Shown here: in pieces, positions 50,721 to 60,991 of the stretch | How positions within the stretch are numbered: the first letter of the stretch is position 1 | Layout of the letters: every line of letters starts with the position of its first letter | From: Pelagibacterium lacus | Lineage (GTDB): Bacteria; Pseudomonadota; Alphaproteobacteria; Rhizobiales; Devosiaceae | DNA: 64,000 nucleotides | Direction of reading: 5' to 3' | Assembly: GCF_003345525.1 (NCBI RefSeq) | Contig: NZ_QQNH01000003.1 | Location: 141,992-205,991, forward strand | Program-made: the position numbers and the translations under genes | The notes under the pieces: generated by a model | The model's input: only the letters and a program-made list of their open reading frames with translations | Database searches by the model: none | Told to the model about the DNA's origin: nothing

Positions 50721-52256
50721 CTATTTGGAACCGCTGCGGCCCAGAAGGTCAAATCGGTCGAATTCGAAGGGCCGGGCTTCCCCCTGCCGGTGGATATGCA
50801 AGCACTGGCGGGCCAGTTCGCCGTTGCGCTGCGACACGGCGGCGAGATCCGCCCTGACGATCCCGGCCGCCTCCTCGATCTCTTTTGCCAGTGTCGCCAG
50901 CCCGGTATGGACTGGCCGGCCGCCCTCCACCACGGTCTCCCCGCCGACGATCACGCTGTGTATGGCGCGCGGGCCGGCTCCATAGACCAGCTGGTTGAGC
51001 AGGTTGTTGCGCGGGGCGAAGGCCGGATCGTTGAGATCGAGAATGGTGATATCGGCGGTCATGCCTGGCCGCAGCGCGCCGAGGGTTGCCGATTTGCCCA
51101 GCGCCTTGGCGCCGCCCAGCGTGGCGGCCCGGAACGCTTCCCGCGCCGAGCCGGTGGTGCCCGCATCGGCCTGGAGATTGGTGAACAGGGCGAAGAGCTT
51201 CATCGATTCGAAGATGTTCTGCGCGTCGTTGCCGCTGCAATTGTCGCAGCCTATGGCGACGCCCACCCCGTGGTCGAGATAGGTGCGCATGGGGGCGATG
51301 CCGTTGCGCAGCTTGAGATTGCTGGTCGGATTGACCGCGACATTGGCTCCGGCCGCGCCCATGGCGGCAATCTCGCTGTCGCCGATCCAGACCCCATGGG
51401 CGATGGTGAGGCGCTCGTTGAGGAGGCCGACGCGCTCCAGATGCCGGATATAGGACCCGCCATCCTGCCCATAGTGCTCGCGCGCCTGCAGCGCCTGGAG
51501 CTTGGCTTCGTAGACATGGGTGAAGACCTGCGCGCCGTGTGTGCGTGAGAGCTCCGCCACCCAGCGGAGGAAATCCTCCGAGCAGCGCTGCGGTGCCGAC
51601 GGCGCCAGCACCCAGTCGAGCCGCGAGGAGTCTCCTTGCGCCAGCAGTTCGGCAACCAGGGCCTGGGCCGGGCTGACATCGGGCGCCACACTGAGGCGCG
51701 CCAGCGCCTCGGCCGGGAGGTTCTCCCGCCAGCCATAGGATGCGTCGGCAGGGGCCCGATCGGCGATCTGCAGACCCACGGCGGCCCTTATGCCGCTGGC
51801 CGCATAGGCATCCACGATCGCCTCGCAATGCTCGCGGTCGCTGTCGACCACCGTCACCATGTCCTGCACGGTGGTGATGCCCGCCATCAGGCATTCCAGC
51901 GCCCCGGCTATGGTGCGCAGATAGACTTCCCTGTTGCTGCGGCGCGAATATTGCTGCGGCGAGCTGTAGAGCGACCAGACATCGAGCGGCAGGCCCTCGA
52001 AGCTGCCGCGCAGCAGGACGTCATGGGAGTGGTAATGGGCGTTGATGAAGCCCGGCACCACCAGCTTGTCGGAAAGGTCCACCGTCCTGAGCGCCGCGCG
52101 ATCGGCCTTGCCGGCCGCCTCCGCACCCAGGGCGACGATCTTGCCGTCCCGGACCAGGATGTCCTCGACCCGGGGAGCGTCGAGATCGCCATCGGGATGC
52201 AGGACGATGCCTCCGACAAGGAGCAGGTCGCCGGCGGAAGATGCAGTGGAACGCAT
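50721..52256 (-). CDS. Amidohydrolase family protein (aminohydrolase, 8-oxoguanine/guanine-deaminase-like)
   Basis: A 511-residue cytosolic amidohydrolase of the TrzA/AtzB/guanine-deaminase group. Metal ligands are His74 and His76 (INAHYHSHDVLLRG), His in FTHVYEA, His in TIAHGVWI and the Asp in IGCDNCSGND. The flanking beta-sandwich domain is split between the N- and C-termini as usual. The substrate is probably an amino-substituted purine, pyrimidine or triazine; the neighbouring XDH and transporter genes favour a purine. It is followed by pyrC 38 bases downstream. Confidence 0.85.
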   Translation of the reverse strand: MRSTASSAGDLLLVGGIVLHPDGDLDAPRVEDILVRDGKIVALGAEAAGKADRAALRTVDLSDKLVVPGFINAHYHSHDVLLRGSFEGLPLDVWSLYSSPQQYSRRSNREVYLRTIAGALECLMAGITTVQDMVTVVDSDREHCEAIVDAYAASGIRAAVGLQIADRAPADASYGWRENLPAEALARLSVAPDVSPAQALVAELLAQGDSSRLDWVLAPSAPQRCSEDFLRWVAELSRTHGAQVFTHVYEAKLQALQAREHYGQDGGSYIRHLERVGLLNERLTIAHGVWIGDSEIAAMGAAGANVAVNPTSNLKLRNGIAPMRTYLDHGVGVAIGCDNCSGNDAQNIFESMKLFALFTNLQADAGTTGSAREAFRAATLGGAKALGKSATLGALRPGMTADITILDLNDPAFAPRNNLLNQLVYGAGPRAIHSVIVGGETVVEGGRPVHTGLATLAKEIEEAAGIVRADLAAVSQRNGELARQCLHIHRQGEARPFEFDRFDLLGRSGSK

Positions 52257-52282
52257 TGCGGTGGGCCTTTCGTGTCCGGGGA

Positions 52283-53059
52283 TCAGGGCTGGGCGGCGGT
52301 GCCGCGCATGGCCCAGCCGACGGTGCGCTGTTCGATCACCGCGGCGACCGCATACATGCCCACGCCCATCACCGAGGTGACGAGCAGGCCGGCGAACACC
52401 AGCGGCACGTCGAAGCGCGATGCGGCCGACACCATCAGATAGCCGATGCCGCTATTGGCAGCCACGGTTTCCGAAATGATGGCGCCCACGAAGGCCAGCG
52501 TGATGGCGACTTTCAGCGAGGCGAAGAAATACGGCATCGAGCGCGGAATGCCCACCTTGAGCATGATGTCGCGGCGCTTGGCGCCCAAGGCCAGCAGCAC
52601 GTCCTTGAGCTCGGGCTCGAGGGTGGCGATGCCGGTGGCGACGTTCACGACGATGGGAAAGAAGGAGATGAGGAAGGCACTGATGATGGCCGGAACCGTC
52701 CCGATGCCGAACCAGATGACCAGAACCGGCACCACCGCCACCTTGGGGATCGAGTTGAACCCGATCAGCAGCGGATAGAAGGCCTTGTAGAGGGTGCGCG
52801 ACGAGCCCAGCACCACGCCGCCGAACAGGCCGAAGGCCACGGCGATCAGAAAGCCGATGCTGGTGGTGAACATGGTCTGCCAGGCGTGCCCCATGATGGG
52901 CCAGAAGCTTTTGACGATGACGGCGAAAATGGCCGAGGGGGCCGGCAGGAGAAATTGCGGGATCTGGAAAATGATCGTGGCGAGCTCCCAGATCAGGAAG
53001 AACGCTATGATGACGATCAGCGGGATGGCGGCCTCGACCAGAGTGGCAAGCGGTTTCAT
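52283..53059 (-). CDS. ABC transporter permease (SsuC/TauC/RibX type)
   Basis: A 258-residue inner-membrane permease with six predicted helices and the EAA-type loop PELKDVLLALGAKRRDIMLKVGIPRSMP (about 145-172). It lies between the ATPase gene and the aminohydrolase gene on the same strand. Only one permease gene is present here, so a homodimeric channel is expected. The binding protein is probably that encoded at 59753. Confidence 0.9.
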   Translation of the reverse strand: MKPLATLVEAAIPLIVIIAFFLIWELATIIFQIPQFLLPAPSAIFAVIVKSFWPIMGHAWQTMFTTSIGFLIAVAFGLFGGVVLGSSRTLYKAFYPLLIGFNSIPKVAVVPVLVIWFGIGTVPAIISAFLISFFPIVVNVATGIATLEPELKDVLLALGAKRRDIMLKVGIPRSMPYFFASLKVAITLAFVGAIISETVAANSGIGYLMVSAASRFDVPLVFAGLLVTSVMGVGMYAVAAVIEQRTVGWAMRGTAAQP

Positions 53060-53085
53060 TGATGTCCTCCAAATATCGTCGAAGC

Positions 53086-53871
53086 CTAGCGGGAGACTTC
53101 AGTAATTTTTGCCCGAATGGACGAAAAAATCTCTCCGAACTCGGAGTCGAAGGTGAGGGTGAGGGGCCGCGGGCGGGTGAAGGTGATGGTCTGCTCGCTC
53201 ACGATGCGGCCCGGCTTCGCCGCCATGATGATCACCCGGTCGGCGAGATAGACCGCTTCGCGAATGTCGTGGGTCACGAGGATGATGGTCGGGCGCTTCT
53301 TGAGCCAGATGTCCTGCAACGCCGTCCACAGGTCCTCGCGGGTGAACATGTCGAGGGCGCCGAAGGGTTCGTCGAGCATCAGGAGCTTGGGATCGTGGAT
53401 CAGCGAGCGGCAGATCGAGACGCGCTGCTGCATGCCGCCGGACAATTCCCAGGGAAATTTGTCCTCGCTGCCCGCAAGGCTGACCATGTCCAACAGGGTC
53501 TTGGCGGCCTGGACGTATTCGGAGCGCTTCTGGCGCCAGTTGTAGCGCTGGGGCTTCACCACTTCGAGCGGCAGCATGACGTTGTCCAGCGTATTGCGCC
53601 AGGGCAGCAGGGTGGGGTTCTGGAAGGCCATGCCGACGCAGTTGACCGGGCCCTTGACCTTGGCGTTGTTGACGACGATCTCGCCGCTGGTCACCGGCCA
53701 CAGGCCGGACGTGGCCTTGAGAAAGGTGGACTTGCCGCAGCCGGACGGTCCGACGATGGCGACGAACTCGCCTTCCTTGACCTGGAGATTGATGTCGCTC
53801 AGCGCGAGCAGGCCTTTTTCCACCCCGCCATAGCGAAGCGAGACATTCTTGAAATCCACAAATGGCTGCAT
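53086..53871 (-). CDS. ABC transporter ATP-binding protein (SsuB/TauB type)
   Basis: A 261-residue ATPase: Walker A GPSGCGKST (about 41-49), signature LSGGMQQRVSICRS, Walker B LLMLDEPFGALD and switch His in LVTHDIREA. It precedes the permease gene by 26 bases. It lies 166 bases downstream of aspA; that gap holds a 10-bp hairpin. Confidence 0.9.
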   Translation of the reverse strand: MQPFVDFKNVSLRYGGVEKGLLALSDINLQVKEGEFVAIVGPSGCGKSTFLKATSGLWPVTSGEIVVNNAKVKGPVNCVGMAFQNPTLLPWRNTLDNVMLPLEVVKPQRYNWRQKRSEYVQAAKTLLDMVSLAGSEDKFPWELSGGMQQRVSICRSLIHDPKLLMLDEPFGALDMFTREDLWTALQDIWLKKRPTIILVTHDIREAVYLADRVIIMAAKPGRIVSEQTITFTRPRPLTLTFDSEFGEIFSSIRAKITEVSR

Positions 53872-53964
53872 TGTTTGAACCCGCTTTCCCCTACCATCGC
53901 CGAAGCGATGTCTCTTAATTTAGACTGATCTTAGTTTCTAGACGGTCTGTTTTTTCGACGCAAG

Positions 53965-53988
53965 AGTGATCCCGGTCTCGGGATCACT
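53965..53988. repeat. Hairpin between aspA and the ATPase gene
   Basis: AGTGATCCCG and its exact complement enclose a 4-base loop. It sits about 50 bases after the aspA stop on the minus strand. No T-run follows in either direction, so I call it an intercistronic hairpin rather than a terminator. Confidence 0.5.
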
Positions 53989-54037
53989 TCTGCGGGGAGG
54001 AAAACGGTTTCTGCCATGGGCTCGATGGCTTCCAGCG

Positions 54038-55578
<1,541 letters not shown>

Positions 55579-55582
<4 letters not shown>

Positions 55583-55851
55583 TGAAATGCATTCCTGATT
55601 GCGTCTCGAAGCACCGCGCGGGCGCGCGGCAAAGCCTCGATAGCCATTGCTTCCCTCGGGCCGGACGGCCCGTTCTCTGTTGGCGCGAAGACCATGGCGC
55701 TCTTCGCGCCGGCGTGTGCAGGCGCCGCAGCGTCATGTCCCGCGCCGCTGGCGATACCACGCCCGGCAGGCCGGATCGAGAGCGGAGCGTCCTTGAGTCG
55801 CACTATTGCCGCCTGGCTCACAGGCGTGAGACGGGGCGGGAGGGCCATCAT
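55579..55851 (-). CDS. Small protein of unknown function in the xdh operon
   Basis: A 90-residue reading frame that fills the whole interval between xdhB and aspA, with an exact ATGA overlap at both ends (start 55851 over the xdhB stop, stop 55579 over the aspA start). This double coupling is strong evidence that it is translated. The sequence (MMALPPRLTPVSQAAIVRLK at the start, RARAVLRDAIRNAFQ at the end) has no membrane segment or signal and an Ala/Gly/Pro-rich middle. I recognise no family. A role in maturing or assembling xanthine dehydrogenase is possible but unproven. Confidence 0.6.
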
Positions 55852-58199
55852 GACGGCTTGCGTCGGGCCTTGAGCCGTTCGACCGCCATCAGCACCCGCT
55901 CCGGGGTCGCCGGAGCGTCGAGATTGGGAGCGAGGGTGTAATCGGCCACGCTCGCCACGGCCATCGACATGGCTTCGAGCACCGAGGTGGCGAGCATCAT
56001 GGGCGGCTCGCCCACCGCCTTGGAGCGGCCGATGGTGAGGGATTTGTTCACCGACCAGTCGGCCAGCTTCACGTTGAAGACCGGCGGCACGTCGGATGCG
56101 AGCGGAATCTTGTAGGTGGAGGGGGCATGCGTGCGCAATTGGCCGCGCTCGTCCCACCATAACTCCTCCGTGGTCAGCCACCCCATCGCCTGGATGAAGG
56201 CGCCCTCGATCTGACCGATATCGATGGCCGGATTGATCGAACGCCCCACATCGTGGAGGATGTCGACGCGCTCCACCTTGTATTCGCCGGTCAGGGTGTC
56301 GATGACCACTTCCGCGCACGCCGCGCCATAGGCGTAATAAAAGAACGGGCTGCCGCTGGCCGTGCTGCGGTCCCAATGCACGTCCGGGGTCTTGTAGAAC
56401 CCTGCCGCCGAGAGTTGGACGCGCGCCATATAGGCGTCCTTGATGAAATCCGCCCAGGCAAACTCCTGCTCGCCCACCAGCACCGTATTGGCGGCGAAGG
56501 CGACGCTCTCCCGCGCGACGCCATATTTCTCCATGGCGAAGGCGATCAGCCTTTCCTTGATCTGCCGGGCCGCATCGGCGGCGGCCATGCCGTTGAGATC
56601 GGTGCCCGAGGAGGCGGCGGTGGCCGAGGTGTTGGGCACCTTGGCGGTGGTCGTCGCGGTGATCTTGATCAGGTCGAGGTCGACCTGGAATTCGTCGGCC
56701 AGGATCTGGGCGATCTTGACGTAAAGCCCCTGGCCCATCTCCGTGCCCCCGTGGTTGAGGTGGATGGAGCCATCGGTATAGACATGGATCAGCGCGCCGG
56801 CCTGGTTGAATGCGGTGGTGACGAAGCTCATGCCGTGCTTGACCGGCACCAGCGACAGGCCGCGCTTGAGCACCGGCGAACTCTTGTTGAAGGCGATGAT
56901 CTCGGCCCGGCGCCGGCGATACGCGCAGCTGTCCTCCAACTCCTCTACCAGGCGCATGAGGATGTTGTCGCGCACCACCTGATGATAGGGGGTGACGTTG
57001 CGCTCGGTCTCGCCGTAGAAATTGAGCTTGCGGATATCGAGCGGGTCCTTGCCCAGCGCATAGGCGATATCCTCGATCCAGCGCTCGCACGCCACCATGC
57101 CCTGCGGCGCCCCGAACCCCCGGAAGGCGGTATTGGAGACCGTATGGGTCTTGAGCGGTTCGCTGCGCAGCCGCGCCGCCGGATAGTAATAGGCATTGTC
57201 GGCCTGGAACAGCGCGCGGTCCATAACCGGGCTGGACAGGTCGGCCGAATAGCCGCAGCGCGCCGCCAGCACCGCGTCCACCGCCTCGATGCGGCCCTCG
57301 TCGTCGAAGCCGACAGTGTAGTCGACGACGAAATCGTGCCGCTTGCCGGTCATCGTCATGTCGTCGTCGCGATCGGGGCGCACCTTGACCGGCCGCCCGA
57401 ATTTCCTGGCCGCCACGGCGGCGACCGCCGCAAAGAAATTGGCCTGGGATTCCTTGCCCCCGAACGCGCCGCCCATGCGCCGGACGATGATGGTGACCGC
57501 GTTGAACGGCACCCCGAGAACCTGCGCCACGATGTGCTGCACTTCGCTCGGATGCTGGGTGGAGGAATGGACGGTGACCTCGTCGTCCTCGCCGGGAAAC
57601 GCGAAGGCGATCTGGCTTTCGAGGTAGAAATGCTCCTGTCCGCCGATGGCTATGCTGCCCTCGACCCGCCGTTTCGCCGCGGCGAGATTGCCTTCGACAT
57701 CGCCCCGCAGGAAGGTGATGTCGGCGGTGACCAGGGCGCTGCCGGCCGCGCGGGCCGCGGCGATGTCGTTGACATGCGGTAGGGCCGCATAGTCGATCCG
57801 GGCCGCCTGCGCGGCCTTGCGCGCTTCTCCGCGCGTCTGCGCCAGGACTCCGAACAGCGGCTGGCCCCAGAACTGCACCACCCGCTCGGCCAACAAGGGC
57901 TCGTCATTCTTGTGCACGGTGCTGATATCGTTGAGGCCCGGAACATCCGCCGCGGTCAGCACCCCGACCACGCCGGGCATGGCCAGCACCGGATCGAGAT
58001 CGAGCCGGGTGACCTCCCCATGCGCCACCTTGGATAGCCCGATATAAAGATGCAGCGTGCCGGCCGGCTCGGGCATGTCGTCGATATATTCGGCAATCCC
58101 CGCCACGTGCTTATGGGCGGAATCGTGGCGCTCCGACTGGCCCTTGCCGCCCTTGATCGACCGTTCGAGGGTTTCCCGCCTGAAGCTGTTGGCCGTCAC
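55848..58199 (-). CDS. xdhB: Xanthine dehydrogenase, molybdopterin-binding subunit
   Basis: Hydroxylates hypoxanthine and xanthine at the molybdenum centre. The 783-residue protein is full length: substrate-pocket Arg in FRGFGAPQGM, GQEHFYLESQ, MGGAFGGKESQ, the cofactor-binding GTEMGQGLYVKI and the catalytic Glu in KAVGEPPMML near the C-terminus. The GTG start at 58199 overlaps the xdhA stop (GTGA) and follows GGGAGG. Aldehyde-oxidase or other purine hydroxylase specificity cannot be wholly excluded, but the RGFGAPQ and AVGEPP motifs favour xanthine. Confidence 0.93.
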   Translation of the reverse strand: MTANSFRRETLERSIKGGKGQSERHDSAHKHVAGIAEYIDDMPEPAGTLHLYIGLSKVAHGEVTRLDLDPVLAMPGVVGVLTAADVPGLNDISTVHKNDEPLLAERVVQFWGQPLFGVLAQTRGEARKAAQAARIDYAALPHVNDIAAARAAGSALVTADITFLRGDVEGNLAAAKRRVEGSIAIGGQEHFYLESQIAFAFPGEDDEVTVHSSTQHPSEVQHIVAQVLGVPFNAVTIIVRRMGGAFGGKESQANFFAAVAAVAARKFGRPVKVRPDRDDDMTMTGKRHDFVVDYTVGFDDEGRIEAVDAVLAARCGYSADLSSPVMDRALFQADNAYYYPAARLRSEPLKTHTVSNTAFRGFGAPQGMVACERWIEDIAYALGKDPLDIRKLNFYGETERNVTPYHQVVRDNILMRLVEELEDSCAYRRRRAEIIAFNKSSPVLKRGLSLVPVKHGMSFVTTAFNQAGALIHVYTDGSIHLNHGGTEMGQGLYVKIAQILADEFQVDLDLIKITATTTAKVPNTSATAASSGTDLNGMAAADAARQIKERLIAFAMEKYGVARESVAFAANTVLVGEQEFAWADFIKDAYMARVQLSAAGFYKTPDVHWDRSTASGSPFFYYAYGAACAEVVIDTLTGEYKVERVDILHDVGRSINPAIDIGQIEGAFIQAMGWLTTEELWWDERGQLRTHAPSTYKIPLASDVPPVFNVKLADWSVNKSLTIGRSKAVGEPPMMLATSVLEAMSMAVASVADYTLAPNLDAPATPERVLMAVERLKARRKPS

Positions 58200-59677
58200 A
58201 GCACGCCTCCCGCCGCCAAGCGTTCATCCGTCTTGTCGAGGCTCGCCAGATAGAAGCGCATGAGAAGATTTCTGGCCACCGTCATGCGATAGTCCGCGCT
58301 GGCCCGCCAGTCCGACAGGGGCTGGAAATCGTCCTCATAGGCCGTCATGGCCCGCTCGACCGTCGCCAGCGTCCAGGGCTGGCCGAGCAGCGCCGCCTCG
58401 ACCCGACGCGCCCGGCAGGGGATGCCCGCCATGCCGCCATAGGCGATGGCCGCCTCGCGGACCACGCCGTCCTCGATCCGCAGGTTGAATGCGCCGAGTA
58501 CCGCCGTGATGTCCTCGTCCCGGCGCTTGCTGACCTTGTAGGTGGCAAACAGCCTCTGCGGATCGGGCCGCGGAATGCGCACGCTCTCGACGAATTCGCC
58601 CGGCTGGCGGTCCTGCCTGCCATAGGCGATGAAGAAATCCTCCAGCCGCACCGCGCGCCGGACGTTGCCCTTGCGCAGCACGATTTCCGCGCCGAGGGCG
58701 ATCAGGGGCGGGGGCGTATCACCGATCGGCGAGCCATTGGCGATATTGCCGCAGATGGTGCCCATGTTGCGGATCTGAGTGCCGGCGATGCGATCCCACA
58801 GCGCGACCAGCGCTGGGAAATGGCTTTCCACCGCCGGGCGCGCGTCTTCATAGGTGACCGTGGCGCCGAACTCCACCGCATCGGGTGTGACGGTGATGCC
58901 CCGCAGATCGTCGAGATGGCCGATGAACACTACCGGCGCGATGCTGCGCATCATCTTGGTCACCCACAGCCCTACATCGGTAGTGCCGGCGGCGATGGTC
59001 GCTTCGGGGTGCTCGGCAAGGATGGCCGCGAGATCGTCCGCATCGGCGGGGAGGAACAGCCGGCCGTTCGCGCTCTCGATCACCACGCGCTTGCCGTCCT
59101 TGAGGTCGCGCAGCCGGGCCAGGGCTTCGGCGGAGGAGCGGACGAGGGGATCGTCATCCACATTGCCATAGTCGGAAATCGACAGCGCCGCATCGACGAT
59201 GGGCCGGTAGCCCGTGCAGCGGCACAGATTGTTCTGGAGATTGAGCAGCACCGACTCCCGGTCGGCATGGGTGCCGTTGAGCCACATGGCGTAAAGCGCC
59301 ATGACGAAGCCGGGGGTACAGAACCCGCATTGGCTGCCATGCTTGTCGACCATCGCCTCCTGCACCGGATGCAGGGCGCCGTCCGGCGTGCTGAGATGGT
59401 CGACGGTGACGAGGTCGCATCCGTCGAGGGTGGCGAGAAACCGTATGCAGCTGTTGATCGCCTGGTATTGGAGCTTTTCCTCCCCGCCGTCCTCTCCGGT
59501 GAGCCGGCCGACAAGCACGGTGCATGCGCCGCAATCCCCCTCGGCGCAGCCCTCCTTGGTGCCGCGCAGCATGGCGTTCACCCGCAGATAGTCGAGGATG
59601 GTGAGATCCGGCGCGACGTCATCGAGAATGACCAGTTCGCCATTGAGATAGAAGCGGATGGCATGGCGGGGGGACAT
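58196..59677 (-). CDS. xdhA: Xanthine dehydrogenase, FeS/FAD subunit
   Basis: A 493-residue protein with an N-terminal plant-type [2Fe-2S] domain (Cys44, 49, 52 in GCAEGDCGAC; Cys77), a second [2Fe-2S] helical domain (Cys117, 120, 152, 154 in QCGFC and LCRC) and an FAD domain from about 200 on (IAAGTTDVG, GNIANGSPIGDTPPPLIALGA). It passes electrons from the molybdenum subunit to NAD. The start at 59677 uses GGAG, which lies in the arm of a small hairpin. It is the first xdh gene, 75 bases after the binding-protein gene. Confidence 0.93.
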   Translation of the reverse strand: MSPRHAIRFYLNGELVILDDVAPDLTILDYLRVNAMLRGTKEGCAEGDCGACTVLVGRLTGEDGGEEKLQYQAINSCIRFLATLDGCDLVTVDHLSTPDGALHPVQEAMVDKHGSQCGFCTPGFVMALYAMWLNGTHADRESVLLNLQNNLCRCTGYRPIVDAALSISDYGNVDDDPLVRSSAEALARLRDLKDGKRVVIESANGRLFLPADADDLAAILAEHPEATIAAGTTDVGLWVTKMMRSIAPVVFIGHLDDLRGITVTPDAVEFGATVTYEDARPAVESHFPALVALWDRIAGTQIRNMGTICGNIANGSPIGDTPPPLIALGAEIVLRKGNVRRAVRLEDFFIAYGRQDRQPGEFVESVRIPRPDPQRLFATYKVSKRRDEDITAVLGAFNLRIEDGVVREAAIAYGGMAGIPCRARRVEAALLGQPWTLATVERAMTAYEDDFQPLSDWRASADYRMTVARNLLMRFYLASLDKTDERLAAGGVL

Positions 59678-59681
59678 CGCA

Positions 59682-59698
59682 GGCTCCAGTGAGGAGCC
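59682..59698 (-). promoter_or_regulatory. Hairpin including the xdhA ribosome binding site
   Basis: GGCTCC and its complement, separated by 5 bases, fold in the minus-strand mRNA so that the GGAG used for xdhA lies in the second arm, 4 bases from the ATG. A GC-rich imperfect hairpin precedes it (59699-59722). The pair would lower xdhA translation relative to the upstream binding-protein gene. Confidence 0.45.
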
Positions 59699-59752
59699 GC
59701 CGCGCGGGGGGCGCGGCAGCTTGGTGCATGAATTTCCCGGCAGCGCGGAAAA

Positions 59753-60769
59753 TTACTGCTGGATCTGCAGCAATTCGCGCGCCGGCAGGTAGCTGTCGTC
59801 ATAGACGGTCGAAACGTCCGGGGCGTCGAAGCCAAAGATTTCGGCGGCCGAGGCGAGGCTGTCCTGCAGATGCTCCATATCGGGCGAGCTCAGGCCATTC
59901 TCGAGGACGTTCTCGGTGAAAAAGCCCGAGGATGCCAGTTCGAGCCGCGACAGCTCGACGTCGCGGTCGAGGAAGGCATCGCGCTTGACGATGGATTCAT
60001 AGGCCGCTTCCGGCGAGGCATAGGTCACGTTGAACCCATGGGCCATGCCGGTCAGGAAGGCGGTCACCACGTCCGGATTGGCTTCGGCGAATTCGGGGCG
60101 CGTGATCACCATGTGGCCGTAGAAATTGAGGCCGTAATCGGCATAGGCCATCACCGTAAAGTCGTCGGCGCTGACGCCGCGCGACAAGAGGTTGGGGACC
60201 ACGGTGGTCAACTGCCCGGAGATGGCGTCGGTGCTGCCCTGGATCAAGAGGGTTTCGCGCAGGTCGGCGGTGACGTCGAGCCAGGAGACCGAGGACGGAT
60301 CGAGGCCGTTGAGCTCGGCGAATACCGGGAACAGCTGGCGGCTCGAATCCCCGGCCGGTGCGGCGATCGTCCGGCCAGCCAGGTCGGCCGGCGTCTCGAT
60401 GCCGCTCGACTTGAGCGTGGTCACCGTGACTAGGGCTCGGTCGTGGGTCAGCATCACGCCGATGACGGGGCGCTCGGGGTTCTGGGCGTTGAACTGGGCC
60501 ACCGCATACATGTCGGCATGGCCGAAATCGTACGAACCGCTGGCGACCTTGGAGATCGAGTCCACCGACCCGCCCCCACGGTCCACGGTGACGTCGAGGC
60601 CGAGATCGGCGAAGGTCCCGTCATCGACGGGGATCGTGAAGGGCGCCTGATAGCTCAGGAAGGCCCAATCGAGTGCGACGTTCACCTGAGTTTGCGCCCA
60701 CGCTGCCCCGCTCGCGGAAACGGCCAGTGCAGCCGCTGCCGTGGCAATGGCGAATTTTCTGATGCTCAT
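59753..60769 (-). CDS. NMT1/THI5-like ABC transporter substrate-binding protein of the xdh cluster
   Basis: A 338-residue periplasmic binding protein with a signal peptide (residues 1-25, ending AAWAQ). The mature N-terminus VNVALDWAFLSYQAPFTIPV is NMT1-like. SGSYDFGHADMYAVAQFN, AGRTIAAPAGDSSRQLFP and GLNFYGHMVITRPEF mark ligand-pocket regions. As first gene of a minus-strand series that continues into xdhAB, aspA, an ATPase, a permease, an aminohydrolase and pyrC, it probably captures a purine or pyrimidine-type substrate. Confidence 0.9.
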   Translation of the reverse strand: MSIRKFAIATAAAALAVSASGAAWAQTQVNVALDWAFLSYQAPFTIPVDDGTFADLGLDVTVDRGGGSVDSISKVASGSYDFGHADMYAVAQFNAQNPERPVIGVMLTHDRALVTVTTLKSSGIETPADLAGRTIAAPAGDSSRQLFPVFAELNGLDPSSVSWLDVTADLRETLLIQGSTDAISGQLTTVVPNLLSRGVSADDFTVMAYADYGLNFYGHMVITRPEFAEANPDVVTAFLTGMAHGFNVTYASPEAAYESIVKRDAFLDRDVELSRLELASSGFFTENVLENGLSSPDMEHLQDSLASAAEIFGFDAPDVSTVYDDSYLPARELLQIQQ

Positions 60770-60846
60770 TGTTCATCCTCTCCTTTAGGGGCACGCAATT
60801 CCAGTGCTTTCCCTTGGATCATGGTACTGCTCAAATACAAAAAATC

Positions 60847-60864
60847 AATGCGAAAACCCGCATT
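60847..60864. promoter_or_regulatory. Palindrome in the AT-rich promoter of the xdh cluster
   Basis: AATGCG-AAAACC-CGCATT lies 78 bases before the binding-protein start within an AT-rich stretch (60825-60885), the only such stretch here. It is a candidate operator for the neighbouring XRE regulator. A second inverted repeat, CCTTTTGC...GCAAAAGG, is at 60887-60923. Confidence 0.4.
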
Positions 60865-60943
60865 TTATAAATTTTGATACGAGTTTCCTTTTGCGGAACA
60901 CGCCGGAAACGCGATGCAAAAGGTCTCGACCGGCATGGCAACA

Positions 60944-60967
60944 CCACCCGCAAGACAAGGCGGGTGG
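60944..60967 (-). terminator. Possible terminator after the XRE regulator gene
   Basis: CCACCCGC and its exact complement flank an 8-base loop, 25 bases after the regulator stop on the minus strand. There is no T-run, so the call is tentative. Confidence 0.35.
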
Positions 60968-60991
60968 CATTGGGCCAGCATGTTCTCATTT

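Noticed and set aside
53965..53988. Rho-independent terminator between aspA and the ATPase gene
   Set aside because: The stem is strong but lacks a T-run on either strand; kept as a hairpin only.
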